Below are positions 25,835 to 34,840 of a stretch of 64,000 nucleotides of DNA, piece after piece. A program made the translations under genes and the position numbers. Under the pieces are notes generated by a model, which did no database searches, was not told the DNA's origin, and saw only the letters and a list, made by a program, of their open reading frames with translations. This stretch comes from BOG-938 sp048498155 (GTDB lineage: Bacteria; Pseudomonadota; Alphaproteobacteria; Caulobacterales; Caulobacteraceae). Every line of letters begins with the position of its first letter. Position 1 is the first letter of the stretch. The stretch covers positions 1 through 64,000 of the forward strand of contig JBEHYN010000006.1 of NCBI GenBank assembly GCA_048498155.1. The letters run 5' to 3'.

Positions 25835-26418
25835 GCCCTGGCCTCTTTGGTTCTTGGCTCCTCAGGTTGAGCCTCTTCGGTGGGGACTGTCTCGGCCGGG
25901 GCCACTAGATCCTGGCGGCGGCGGGCGAAGGCGTTCGGTCCCGGCTCCTGGTCATGAAACCGCCGGTCTGGACCGACATAGGTGTCTAGTTCGATGAAGC
26001 TCCGATTACCTTGGCCCATCCACAGGATGCGCTCGAGCATGACACGGGGGCTGATCGGTTTGGCGAGCACAAAGTTAGCCCCGCAATCGCGGGCCCAGCT
26101 GACCAGGGACTGGGGCGTATGGCCGGCGATCAGGATCACCGGACAATAGCGGTTCGGGTCCAGATCGGACCGGCGCAGTTCCGAGATAAATTCGTAGGCG
26201 CCCCCATCGGGCACGCCGCCGTCGCAGATAATTAGGTCGAATACTCGAGACTTGACGGCCATCGTGGCGTCGGAGGGGGTCTTGCATCGATCCGGCCGCC
26301 GCACGCCCAGGCCTGCCAGAATCTGGGCGGTGATATCCAACCCGTTCACGGGCGACTCGAACAGGAGAACCGACGCTTTTTTTAGATTGAAGCGAGCTTT
26401 GTCGCTGAGCTCAGCCAT
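25831..26418 (-). CDS. Stand-alone response regulator receiver protein
   Basis: 195 residues. CheY-like domain at about 14-135: ASVLLFESPVNGLDITAQILAGLG, phospho-acceptor in FDLIICDGGVPDGG, LIAGH (Thr/Ser site), and the KPIS lysine. The usual acidic pair near the N-terminus is replaced by ES, so phosphorylation may be atypical. Charged C-terminal tail with VGPDRRFHD and Glu/Pro-rich end; no output domain. A perfect CtrA-type box lies 56 bases upstream. Confidence 0.8.
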   Translation of the reverse strand: MAELSDKARFNLKKASVLLFESPVNGLDITAQILAGLGVRRPDRCKTPSDATMAVKSRVFDLIICDGGVPDGGAYEFISELRRSDLDPNRYCPVILIAGHTPQSLVSWARDCGANFVLAKPISPRVMLERILWMGQGNRSFIELDTYVGPDRRFHDQEPGPNAFARRRQDLVAPAETVPTEEAQPEEPRTKEARA

Positions 26419-26473
26419 GATGCGTCCTGGGCCGCCGAAGTCCAGCGATTGACCGACCTTAGATGAACAAGCG

Positions 26474-26488
26474 TTAACTACACCTTAA
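26474..26488. promoter_or_regulatory. CtrA-type binding site
   Basis: TTAACTACACCTTAA is a perfect TTAA-N7-TTAA, the recognition pattern of the Caulobacterales master regulator CtrA. It lies 56 bases upstream of the receiver-protein gene and 81 before the AsmA-family gene, so it could serve either. Binding is inferred. Confidence 0.6.
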
Positions 26489-26568
26489 GCTGAATTCAGG
26501 AGGGGGGGGCACACGCTTGAGGGAACGCATCGCTCGGCCCCGCGCTTGGGAACCGGAGGCAAGCGCTG

Positions 26569-28692
26569 ATGATCTCGGTCGAACGGATAACGGAACTGGC
26601 GAATTCGTTTGGGCGCAGGATCGGCCGAGTCCCGATGGTTGTCGGCGGAGTTGTTCTGGTCACCGTCGTCGCGATCCTGCTGTTTTTGGCCCAGGAGAAT
26701 TGGAACTTTCTGCGCGGCCCCATCGCCGGGTTCGCCTCGGCGCGCACCGGGCGGGCAGTGCGCCTGGACGGCGACCTTCGAGCGCATCTGCTGTCTTGGA
26801 CCCCACAGATCGATATCGGCGGTCTGAAAATCGGCAAACCGAGTTGGGCTGGGTCTGGCGACGTGGCCGATGTGCAGTTTGCCCGCCTTCAGCTGCGGCT
26901 CTTGCCCCTGTTCATTGGCCGACTTGAATTGCCCTTGGTGGAGCTGAGGGCCATGCGGCTGGATCTGTTGCGCGACACCGCCAGCCGCGAGAGCTGGGCG
27001 CTTGACGCCAAGTCAACCGGCCGACCGTTCAAGCTGCCGCCGATCAACCGCTTTCTGATCACGGACGGCCGGGTGCGCCTGGTCGACCAGACCCGGAAGT
27101 TTGTCCTCAGCGGCCAGGTCCAGGCTAACGAAAGGCCGACCTCCGCCGATGGTAGAGGTTTCAGCCTGACGGGCGACGGAACCTTGAACAGTGAGACATT
27201 TCAGCTCCAGGCCACGGGCGGGCCGCTGATCGCCATCAAGCGCGACCAGCCCTATCCGTTTCGTCTGGATGTGCAGGCCGGCGCGAGCCACGCCCTTGTG
27301 GCGGGCCAAATCGTACGGCCGTTCGATCTGGGCGCGCTGACCGGAGCCCTGACCATCAGCGGCCCGGACCTAGCGCGCCTGTATGACCTGACAGCGATCA
27401 TCTTGCCCAATACCCCGCCCTACAAGTTATCCGCGCAATTTGAACGACGCGGCGCTCGGTTCAGTTTGACCCGGATCGCCGGCACGGTCGGCGCCAGCGA
27501 CCTGAGCGGCGAAATGAGCATCGACAAGGTGAACGGCCGGCGCAAGATGACGGGGGATCTGGTCAGCGAGCATCTCAATATGCCCGACCTTCTGGCGCTG
27601 TTCGGCGGGCCGCCCACCCGTAAGGCGCCCTCGCCCGCTCCGGCCAAACGGGCCCAGATCACCATGCACTTGGGCGCAAAGCCTGCTTCGGCCCTCAAGA
27701 GCGCTGACCACCGGCTGCTGCCCGATGCGCCCCTTATCCGAGACCGCTTAGGCGCCATGGACGCCGACGTGCGCTTTCGCGTCAATTCCATCCGGAGCGG
27801 AGCGTTCGCGGTCCGCCGAGGCTCCCTCACGCTCAAGCTTCAGGACGGCGTCCTGACTATAGATCCCCTGGACATCGAGTTCGCCCAGGGCCGCCTGACA
27901 GGCCGCATAGGCATCGACGCGCGCACGGCATCGGTCAGGACTGACGCCGACGTCACCTTGGCCAATGTCGGCTTACAACAGTTGATCAAGTCCTCCGGGC
28001 CCCAGCCGTCGGTCGAAGGCTTGATGCAAGCCCGCGCGCGCCTGTCGGGCGTCGGCGACTCCGTGCACAAGGCGGCATCCACGGCCAACGGTCAGGTGGT
28101 GTTCGTGGTCTCCCACGGCCGTATTCGACAGTCCTTCGCCGAACTGCTGGGCGTGAACGTCGGGCGCGGATTGTTTCTGCTGTTGTCTAAAGATCCCCGG
28201 CAGACGGACATGCGCTGCGCCGTGGCTCAGTTCGATGTCCAAGGCGGGGTGATGAACGCCCGTCAGATCGTGATCGACACCGGCGTGGTCACGAGCACTG
28301 GCTCGGGCTCCATAGATCTGGGGGCCGAGCGCTTGAACCTGGACCTTAAGGGCCAAACCAAGCACCCGGAACTGCTGCGTATTTGGACCCCCATCCAGAT
28401 CAGGGGCACGTTCAACAAGCCCAGCATGGGATTGGATGCGGGATCGGTGGCCGCTCAGGGCGGCTTGGCGGTGAGTATCGGCGCCCTGCTCGGGCCGTTG
28501 ACCGCGATCCTGCCATTTGTCTCTCCCGGCTTGGCCAAGGACGCCGATTGCGCGGGTTTGATGGTTGACGCCAAGCAGGCCGGCGCCCCGGTCAAAGGGG
28601 TTAAGGCATCGACCTTAGGCCATTTGGGACCAAGCTCTGGGCCACAAACCCAGCCGAGGACGGCGCTGCAACATAGTCATTCGACAAAATAA
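26569..28692 (+). CDS. AsmA-family protein
   Basis: 707 residues. One N-terminal membrane segment (about 22-42: VPMVVGGVVLVTVVAILLFLA), then a large periplasmic domain beginning GRAVRLDGDLRAHLLSWTPQIDIGGLKIG, typical of AsmA proteins. Large AsmA proteins are thought to bridge membranes and move lipids; the role here is inferred. GGAGG precedes ATG 26569. Contains the AsmA C-terminal segment (TGSGSIDLGAERLNLDLKGQTKHPELLRIWTPIQIRGTFNKP). Confidence 0.87.
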   Translation: MISVERITELANSFGRRIGRVPMVVGGVVLVTVVAILLFLAQENWNFLRGPIAGFASARTGRAVRLDGDLRAHLLSWTPQIDIGGLKIGKPSWAGSGDVADVQFARLQLRLLPLFIGRLELPLVELRAMRLDLLRDTASRESWALDAKSTGRPFKLPPINRFLITDGRVRLVDQTRKFVLSGQVQANERPTSADGRGFSLTGDGTLNSETFQLQATGGPLIAIKRDQPYPFRLDVQAGASHALVAGQIVRPFDLGALTGALTISGPDLARLYDLTAIILPNTPPYKLSAQFERRGARFSLTRIAGTVGASDLSGEMSIDKVNGRRKMTGDLVSEHLNMPDLLALFGGPPTRKAPSPAPAKRAQITMHLGAKPASALKSADHRLLPDAPLIRDRLGAMDADVRFRVNSIRSGAFAVRRGSLTLKLQDGVLTIDPLDIEFAQGRLTGRIGIDARTASVRTDADVTLANVGLQQLIKSSGPQPSVEGLMQARARLSGVGDSVHKAASTANGQVVFVVSHGRIRQSFAELLGVNVGRGLFLLLSKDPRQTDMRCAVAQFDVQGGVMNARQIVIDTGVVTSTGSGSIDLGAERLNLDLKGQTKHPELLRIWTPIQIRGTFNKPSMGLDAGSVAAQGGLAVSIGALLGPLTAILPFVSPGLAKDADCAGLMVDAKQAGAPVKGVKASTLGHLGPSSGPQTQPRTALQHSHSTK

Positions 28693-28727
28693 CCTGTCGC
28701 AGGCGCTCGCCGCGACCGAGCTCGATC

Positions 28728-28838
28728 TTAGAATGCGGCGGCGATAATCGCGGCCGCAGCGGCCGGGAAAGCGGCCAGAAGAAACAGCAGGGCCGAATGG
28801 TCGGCTGCGGTCTCAATCCGTTCGTACAAGCGGTTCAT
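28728..28838 (-). CDS. Small membrane protein of 36 residues
   Basis: MNRLYERIETAADHSALL followed by a hydrophobic Ala-rich span to the C-terminus. ATG 28838 has a strong site (GAGGAG, six bases before). Low-complexity hydrophobic composition is the main caution. No family recognised. A longer in-frame ORF reaches 28970 but runs through an intrinsic terminator. Confidence 0.55.
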   Translation of the reverse strand: MNRLYERIETAADHSALLFLLAAFPAAAAAIIAAAF

Positions 28839-28880
28839 GACATACTCCTCAAGTCTTTTACGCAACACGCCCCAAGCACA

Positions 28881-28909
28881 AAACAAAAAGGCGGCGCCGA
28901 GACGCCGCC
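28881..28909 (-). terminator. Intrinsic terminator, minus strand
   Basis: On the minus strand a perfect 7-bp stem (GGCGGCG/CGCCGCC, loop of six) is followed by TTTTTGTTTT. It sits 43 bases upstream of the 36-residue gene, so it either ends a short transcript divergent from argD or acts as an attenuator. Not a terminator on the plus strand. Confidence 0.65.
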
Positions 28910-28953
28910 AGTTCACAGGGAGGAAACTGCCCGGGTCGGGCGAGGATTTGTAT

Positions 28954-28970
28954 ATGTTGCGACGCAACAT
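28954..28970. promoter_or_regulatory. Perfect palindrome upstream of argD
   Basis: ATGTTGCG-A-CGCAACAT, a perfect 8-bp inverted repeat with one central base, 152 bases before argD. Likely an operator for a dimeric regulator; identity unknown. Nothing else recognised in 28839-29121 apart from the terminator. Confidence 0.55.
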
Positions 28971-29121
28971 CGGTCAAGCTTAATTATTGCATTGCAGCAT
29001 ATCCCGCTGTGGATTTTTTCGTTTGAGGGCCGTGATTGACAGCGGCTTTGCCAAGCGCGAAAACTGCCCGCCTTCCCGTCCCCGGCCTTGTCCGGGGATA
29101 TTTCCTTTATGGGAGGCGCCC

Positions 29122-30357
29122 TTGTCCGGCCCCGCATCCCCCTCCGACGCTGCCAACAGCCACCTCATGGACGTTTATAGCCGTGGCGACCTGGCCTTTG
29201 AGCGCGGCGAGGGTGTGCGCCTGTATTCGACCCAGGGCGAGATCTATCTGGACTGCGTGGCCGGCATTGCCGTGAACGGCCTGGGTCACTGTCATCCGAA
29301 GCTGGTGAAGGCCCTGGCCGAGCAGGCGCAAAAGCTGTGGCACGTGTCGAACATCTACCGGATACCCGAGCAAGAAGCCCTGGCCGACCGCCTGTGCGAA
29401 GCCACCTTCGCCGACCAGGTGTTCTTCACCAATTCCGGCACGGAAGCGGTCGAGTTGGCGCTGAAGATCGCGCGCAAATACCAGGCCGCGCGCGGCGCAC
29501 CCGAGCGGATCGATGTGATCACCTTCGAAGGCGCCTTCCACGGCCGCTCCTACGCAGCGGTCAATGCGGGAGGCAACCCGGCCTATCTTGAGGGATTCGG
29601 CCCGCGCCTTCCTGGTTACGTCTATCTGCCGTTCGGCGACATGGATGCGCTCAAGGCGGCGGTGGGCCCAACCACGGCGGCCATCATGCTGGAGCCGGTG
29701 CAGGGCGAGGGCGGGGCGCGGGTCTTTTCCGATGAGGATCTGCGGACGATCCGCCGCCTGTGCGACGAACAGGGCGCCTTGTTGGTCTATGACGAAATTC
29801 AATGCGGCATGGGCCGCACCGGGAAACTGTTCGCCTATGAATGGACCGGCGTTGAGCCCGACGTGATGACCGTGGCCAAGGCCCTGGGCGGCGGTTTTCC
29901 CGTGGGCGCCTGCTTGGCCAGCGCCAAGGCGGGAAGCTGCATGACCTTTGGTTCGCACGGCTCGACCTATGGCGGTAATCCCCTGGCCATGGCCGTGGCC
30001 CTGGCGGCGTTCGACGAGATCGCCACGCCGGCGATGCTGGAGCATGTGCGCGACGTAGCGGGTTATTTTGGCCAACAGTTGGCCGGTCTGAAGGATCGCT
30101 ATCCCGATGTGATCGCGGACATTCGCGGCAAGGGCCTGTTGATTGGCGTCAAGCTGATCCCCAACAACCGGGCGTTTATGGCCCTGGCGCGTGAGCAAAA
30201 GCTGCTGATCGCCGGTGGCGGTGACAACTGCGTGCGCCTGCTGCCCCCCTTGATCATGACCTTGCAGGAGGCCAGCGAGGCCCTGGCGAAGTTCGAGGCC
30301 GCTTGCGAAGCCGCACGCGCTCAGGTTAAGGCCGCAAAAGCAGTGGAGCAGGCCTGA
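29122..30357 (+). CDS. argD: Acetylornithine / succinyldiaminopimelate aminotransferase
   Basis: 411 residues, class III PLP aminotransferase of arginine biosynthesis. Motifs: NSGTEAVELALKIARKY, FEGAFHGRSYAAV, PVQGEGGARVF, DEIQCGMGRTG, and PLP-lysine K253 in TVAKALGGGFPVG. TTG 29122 is chosen because GGGAGG ends five bases before it; ATG 29167 (MDVYSRGDLAFERGEG) is the main alternative, and the frame is open to 28987. Its stop overlaps the argF start by one base. Confidence 0.92.
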   Translation: MSGPASPSDAANSHLMDVYSRGDLAFERGEGVRLYSTQGEIYLDCVAGIAVNGLGHCHPKLVKALAEQAQKLWHVSNIYRIPEQEALADRLCEATFADQVFFTNSGTEAVELALKIARKYQAARGAPERIDVITFEGAFHGRSYAAVNAGGNPAYLEGFGPRLPGYVYLPFGDMDALKAAVGPTTAAIMLEPVQGEGGARVFSDEDLRTIRRLCDEQGALLVYDEIQCGMGRTGKLFAYEWTGVEPDVMTVAKALGGGFPVGACLASAKAGSCMTFGSHGSTYGGNPLAMAVALAAFDEIATPAMLEHVRDVAGYFGQQLAGLKDRYPDVIADIRGKGLLIGVKLIPNNRAFMALAREQKLLIAGGGDNCVRLLPPLIMTLQEASEALAKFEAACEAARAQVKAAKAVEQA

Positions 30358-31295
30358 TGGCGCCCGCCGCACCCAGACATTTCCTCGACCTCTGGCGGCA
30401 CGACGCCGCCACCTTGCGCGCCATTGTCGATGAAGCCCGGCGCCGTAAGGCAGCGCGCGCGGGCTGGGGAAAGGGCCGTCCCGACCCCGACGCTCCAGCC
30501 GCCGGGCGGACCCTGGCGATGATTTTTCAGAAGAACTCCACCCGCACCCGCTTCTCCTTCGACGCCGCCATGCGCCAGCTCGGCGGCGCCTCGACCATCG
30601 CCACCGCTGCAGACATGCAACTAGGGCGCGGAGAGACCATCGAGGACACCGCCATGGTCCTCGCGCGCATGGTGGATGTGGTGATGCTGCGGGCCAATCG
30701 GCACGAGGATCTGGATGCGTTCGCCGCCGCGTGCAGCGCGCCGGTGATCAATGGCCTGACCGACAAGAGCCACCCCTGCCAGATCATGGCCGATATCCTC
30801 ACCTATGAGGAGCATCGCGGGGCCATCGCGGGGCGGACCCTGGCCTGGATCGGCGACGGCAACAACGTTTGTTCCAGCTTCATCCACGCCGCCGCACCTT
30901 TCGGCTTTTCCCTGACTATCGCCTGTCCTCCGGCCTATCCGCCCGCCGCAGCGGACTTGGCGCGCGCCAGGCAGGCTGGGGCGGTCGTCCACGTGACGCA
31001 CGATCCGCGCGAAGCGGCGCGCGGCGCGGACGCCATCATCACCGACACCTGGGTGTCCATGGGCGATACAGACGCCGAGGCCCGGCTCAAGGCGCTTGGA
31101 CCCTATCAGGTCGATGCGGGCTTGATGGCCCTGGCCCAGCCCGACGCTCTGTTCATGCATGACCTGCCCGCCCATCGCGGCGAGGAAGTGACCCCCGAGG
31201 TGATCGACGGGCCCCAATCGGTGATTTGGGACGAGGCGGAAAACCGCATCCACGCCCAGAAGGCGGTCATAGCCTGGTGTCTGGGCGCGATTTAG
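30357..31295 (+). CDS. argF: Ornithine carbamoyltransferase
   Basis: 312 residues. Carbamoyl-phosphate motif STRTRFSFD (61-69), HPCQIMADI, and DTWVSMGDTD. Forms citrulline from ornithine. The usual HCLP motif, whose Cys contacts ornithine, reads HDLP here (FMHDLPAHRGEEV), so the Cys is Asp. The flanking residues are normal. Overlaps argD by one base, so argD-argF are co-translated. Confidence 0.92.
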   Translation: MAPAAPRHFLDLWRHDAATLRAIVDEARRRKAARAGWGKGRPDPDAPAAGRTLAMIFQKNSTRTRFSFDAAMRQLGGASTIATAADMQLGRGETIEDTAMVLARMVDVVMLRANRHEDLDAFAAACSAPVINGLTDKSHPCQIMADILTYEEHRGAIAGRTLAWIGDGNNVCSSFIHAAAPFGFSLTIACPPAYPPAAADLARARQAGAVVHVTHDPREAARGADAIITDTWVSMGDTDAEARLKALGPYQVDAGLMALAQPDALFMHDLPAHRGEEVTPEVIDGPQSVIWDEAENRIHAQKAVIAWCLGAI

Positions 31296-31314
31296 GGGCT
31301 CTGGCGCGGAGCCC
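31296..31314. repeat. Hairpin between argF and hslO
   Basis: GGGCTC (31296-31301) and GAGCCC (31309-31314) pair around seven bases. There is no T run, so this is not a clear terminator; it may stabilise the argF message end. Confidence 0.35.
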
Positions 31315-31335
31315 TCCGCAGCCCTATCTAGGCGC

Positions 31336-32259
31336 GTGAGCCAAAACCAACCCGAACAAGCCCAGCCCGCCGCGCAGGGCGAGGACCAGATCGCCGTCTT
31401 CCAGATCGAAGGCTGGCCCGTGCGCGGGCGCATCGCCCGGCTGTCGGCGGTGGTCGACGACATCCTGCGCCGGCACGCCTATCCCGAGCCGGTGGCCAAC
31501 CTGCTGGGCGAAGCCTGCGTCCTGGCGGCCTTAGTGGGCTCCAGCCTTAAGTTCGAGGGCCGCCTGATCGTCCAGGCCCAGGGCGATGGTCCGGTGGCCT
31601 ATGCGGTGGCCGACTACGACACCCAGGGTCTGCTGCGGGGATATTGCCGGTTCGATGAGGAGCGGGTCGCCGCGTTGCAAGGGGGCTTTTCCCGGCCGGG
31701 CGCAGGCGCCCTTTTGGGCCAGGGCCTGTTCATCATGACCGTTGATCAGGGTCCCGACACCGAGCGGTATCAGGGCGTCACCGCCATTGAGGGCGAGACC
31801 CTGGCCCTGTGCGCCGAACGCTATTTCGCCCAGTCCGAACAGACGCCCACGCGCCTGCGCCTGGCCGTGGCGCAATTGCAGACCGACGCCGGCTTCGATT
31901 GGCGGGCCGGCGGCATGATGCTGCAGAACGTGGCCGAAGACGATGCGCGCGGGTCGACCGCCGACGCCTGGGAGCGGGCCGAGGCCTTGTTCGAAACCCT
32001 GGGCGAAGATGAATTGGTGGACCCCACCGTTCCACCCCAGACCCTGCTATGGCGACTGTTCCACGAGGATGGCGTGCGGCTGTTTGAACCCAAGCCGCTG
32101 AAGGCCTTCTGCCGCTGTTCGTCCGAACGGATCGTCGGTGTGCTGAAGTCTTTCCCGGCCGAAGAACGCGAGGGCATGGTCGAGGACGACGGGGTCATCC
32201 GCGTCACCTGTGAATATTGCGCGCGGGTCTACGACGTGACGCCGGACAGCGTCAGCTAG
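31336..32259 (+). CDS. hslO: Redox-regulated chaperone Hsp33
   Basis: 307 residues. Family features include VASSLK-like LVGSSLKFEGRLIVQAQGDGPV and the C-terminal zinc site C259-x-C261 with C292-x2-C295 (FCRCSSERI, CEYCARVY). Oxidation of these Cys activates the holdase. GTG start at 31336, 40 bases after argF. Confidence 0.94.
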   Translation: MSQNQPEQAQPAAQGEDQIAVFQIEGWPVRGRIARLSAVVDDILRRHAYPEPVANLLGEACVLAALVGSSLKFEGRLIVQAQGDGPVAYAVADYDTQGLLRGYCRFDEERVAALQGGFSRPGAGALLGQGLFIMTVDQGPDTERYQGVTAIEGETLALCAERYFAQSEQTPTRLRLAVAQLQTDAGFDWRAGGMMLQNVAEDDARGSTADAWERAEALFETLGEDELVDPTVPPQTLLWRLFHEDGVRLFEPKPLKAFCRCSSERIVGVLKSFPAEEREGMVEDDGVIRVTCEYCARVYDVTPDSVS

Positions 32260-32342
32260 AGTCATTTCAATGGGCGTGGAGCATCGGGGTTAAGCGCCGT
32301 AAGGCGCGGGCGGCGCGTTTCGCATTCCACCTGGGGCGCGGG

Positions 32343-33110
32343 TCAGTCCGATGGCTCGCCGGCGGCGCCCAGCGGCGGGTGAAGCGGCCGAGCAGCCAGC
32401 CCCTGCTGCGTCTGAATGCAGGATGCGGCAACCTCGCCGCGGGGCGTGGCCAGATAGACCTGATCGCCTTGCGCCTTTCCCTTACAGGCGTCGAACGCCT
32501 GGGGCGGGGGGGGACCGCGACGTGGGCCTCCCTGACCTTGGGGGCCCAGCCCTTCTCCATCCTGGCGGTTTTCCGGGCGATCAGCTTCCGCGCCGAGACC
32601 GATCAGCTCCAGCGACTCCTGAAAACGCATGGTCTTGCCCGAGCCCGCGTTAGGGTCCGGCGCGAGCGCCTTGCCCACCAGTTCGTAGAGCTTGCCGTTG
32701 ACGAAGAACACCGACGCCGTTGAACGGCTGCCGTCTGCGCCGACGATGGTCAGGTTGCGGCCGAACTCTTTGTCAATCCGCTCTTCGACGTTCAGCGCGA
32801 TCTGGCCCTCCGCGCCCAGCGCCTTGACCCCCATGTCGAGGGCGGCCTGTTTGTCCACCGCAGTTCCGCGAAGATCGATCACCGTGACCTGGAAGACCGC
32901 GTTGTCATCACGCCCGACATAGGTGATTTCCGGCACGCTGGTTCCGGAGGGCGTCTTGAAGACGCCCTTTGAGGGCGTCGGCTCGACCGGCGCCTGCACA
33001 GCGAAACCATCATCGGAAAAGGCGTAGTGGCTCCAACTCACCGCAAAGGCGGGCGCCGGAAAGCCCAAAACTGTCGCCAGGACCAGATAGCGGAAATCCA
33101 AACCCTTCAT
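32343..33110 (-). CDS. Secreted hypothetical protein
   Basis: 255 residues with a signal peptide (MKGLDFRYLVLATVLGFPAPAFA). The body includes SHYAFSDDGFAVQAPVEPTPSKGVFKTPSG and a low-complexity Gly/Pro/Gln stretch near 195-215, then a short Cys-containing tail. No family recognised. The start overlaps the upstream DUF6152 gene by four bases. Confidence 0.7.
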   Translation of the reverse strand: MKGLDFRYLVLATVLGFPAPAFAVSWSHYAFSDDGFAVQAPVEPTPSKGVFKTPSGTSVPEITYVGRDDNAVFQVTVIDLRGTAVDKQAALDMGVKALGAEGQIALNVEERIDKEFGRNLTIVGADGSRSTASVFFVNGKLYELVGKALAPDPNAGSGKTMRFQESLELIGLGAEADRPENRQDGEGLGPQGQGGPRRGPPPPQAFDACKGKAQGDQVYLATPRGEVAASCIQTQQGLAARPLHPPLGAAGEPSD

Positions 33111-33517
33111 TTTGCACCGCCCGGCGGCTTATGCGCGGACAGGATATGCCCGTCAGGCAGGGTGACCGTGAGCAACTCTCCGCCGTAGGTCCCATCCTTG
33201 AGCGGATGAAGGGACACGGTGACCTTGTCGCCGGGGCGCAGGCTGGTCTGCTGCCAACCGGCCTTCATCAGCTGTCCGGGCGCTGACGCCTCCAGGGACC
33301 ATTCGTGCTGCTTGCCGTGACTGTCCACCGCAACCAGCTGAAGCCAGCTGTGCGGCTGGATCATCTGGAATTCCTCAACCACGCCTGAGATGGTGGTGGT
33401 CCGAGTTTCGTCGAACATGGCGAAGGAATGGTGGGCGAGAGCCGGAAGCGGCGCGGTCACAAACGCGCATGTGAAGGCGGCCAAGGCGGCCCAGCCGCCT
33501 CTTGATACTGGCGTCAT
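33107..33517 (-). CDS. DUF6152-like secreted protein
   Basis: 136 residues with a signal peptide ending ALPALAHHSFAMFDE; the HHSFAMFD start and later SGVVEEFQMIQPHSWLQL, GWQQTSLRPGDKVTVSLHPLKDG match a small family of exported proteins of unknown function. ATG 33517 follows GGAGAAGGAGAG. First gene of a two-gene exported-protein operon. Confidence 0.75.
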   Translation of the reverse strand: MTPVSRGGWAALAAFTCAFVTAPLPALAHHSFAMFDETRTTTISGVVEEFQMIQPHSWLQLVAVDSHGKQHEWSLEASAPGQLMKAGWQQTSLRPGDKVTVSLHPLKDGTYGGELLTVTLPDGHILSAHKPPGGAK

Positions 33518-33643
33518 CGAACTCTCCTTCTCCCTATTCGGCGCATGACCTACCGCCCCAATGCAAACCGCGGATGCATTTGCGCCTTTTTGACGGCGCC
33601 AGATTGGCCGCAAACGGGCTCGGGCGCCAGAGCCTGTTACGCC

Positions 33644-34840
33644 TCAGGCCTGGTCCAGCGCCCGCAGCACGTCCCGCTTCAGGTCTTGCGCGCCCTCCAG
33701 CCCCACCGACAGGCGAATGCATCCGTCGGTCAGGCCCATGGCCAGCCTCTCGTCCTCGGGCGTGGACCTGTGGGTGGTGGTCCACGGGTGGGTGGCCATG
33801 GACTTGGCGTCGCCCAGGTTGTTGGAGATGTCGATCACCTCCAAAGCGTTCAGCACATTGAAGGCCGCAGGCGCGGAGCCTACGTCGAAGGCCACGATGG
33901 TGCCGCCCCCGGTCATCTGCTTCTGGCCCACCGCATATTGGGGATGATCCGTACGCGTAGGATAGAAGCAGCGCTTGACCTTCGGATGGTCGGCGATCAC
34001 GTCGGCCAGCATGGCGGCCGTCGCGCTCGCGTGGCGCACGCGCAGGTCCAGCGTCTCCATGCCCTTAAGCAGCACCCAGGCGTTGAACGGCGACAGCGCG
34101 GGGCCCAGGTGGCGCAGGGCGTCGCGATAGGACTCCTCGATCAGCTCGGCCTTACCCAGGATAGCGCCGCCGAGCACCCGCCCGCCGCCGTCGATGTGCT
34201 TAGTGGCGGAATAGACCACCACGTCCGCGCCTAACTCCAAGGGCTTCTGATAGATCGGCGTGGCGAACACATTGTCGACCACCACCTTGGCCCCGATTTC
34301 GCGGGCGATAGAGCAGATGGCGGCGATGTCGACCATCTCCAGCAGGGGATTGGCCGGAGTCTCGATCACGAACAGGGTGGTGTTGGGGCGCACGGCTGCG
34401 CGCCACGCGGCGATGTCAGGCTCCACGAAGCTGGTCTCCACCCCAAAGCGGGGCAACCAGGACGCCAGGATCCAGCGGCACGAGCCGAACAGGGCGCGCC
34501 CGGCCACCACATGGTCGCCGGCCTTGACCAAGCCCTGGATCGCCATGGCCACCGCCGCCATGCCTGACGCCGTCGAACGGCACGCCTCGGCGCCCTCCAG
34601 CAGCGCGAGGCGCTCCTCGAACATGCGGTTGGTGGGATTGGCGTAGCGCGAATAGACAAAGCCCGGCTCATCGCCCGCGAAACGGGCGTCGGCCTGCTCG
34701 GCGCTGTCATAGACATAGCCCTGGGTCAGGAAGATCGCTTCGGCCGTCTCGCCAAACGGCGAACGGTTCAGGCCGCCGCGCACCAGCTTGGTGGCGACCT
34801 CCCACTGCCGGGGATCGGATGGATCTGACGGGTACGCCAT
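33644..34840 (-). CDS. metZ: O-succinylhomoserine sulfhydrylase
   Basis: 398 residues, Cys/Met-metabolism PLP family. YSRYANPTNRMFEERLALLEGAEACRSTASGMAAV, VVDNVFATPIYQKPLELGADVVVYSATKHIDGGGRVLGG with PLP-lysine K214, and a C-terminal SVGLEGAQDLKRDV. Makes homocysteine from O-succinylhomoserine and sulfide. Distinguished from MetB by length and the TKHIDGGGR loop. Confidence 0.9.
   Translation of the reverse strand: MAYPSDPSDPRQWEVATKLVRGGLNRSPFGETAEAIFLTQGYVYDSAEQADARFAGDEPGFVYSRYANPTNRMFEERLALLEGAEACRSTASGMAAVAMAIQGLVKAGDHVVAGRALFGSCRWILASWLPRFGVETSFVEPDIAAWRAAVRPNTTLFVIETPANPLLEMVDIAAICSIAREIGAKVVVDNVFATPIYQKPLELGADVVVYSATKHIDGGGRVLGGAILGKAELIEESYRDALRHLGPALSPFNAWVLLKGMETLDLRVRHASATAAMLADVIADHPKVKRCFYPTRTDHPQYAVGQKQMTGGGTIVAFDVGSAPAAFNVLNALEVIDISNNLGDAKSMATHPWTTTHRSTPEDERLAMGLTDGCIRLSVGLEGAQDLKRDVLRALDQA

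Noticed and set aside
29107..30372. 421-codon minus-strand ORF opposite argD
   Set aside because: Shadow of argD, with no motif or ribosome site.
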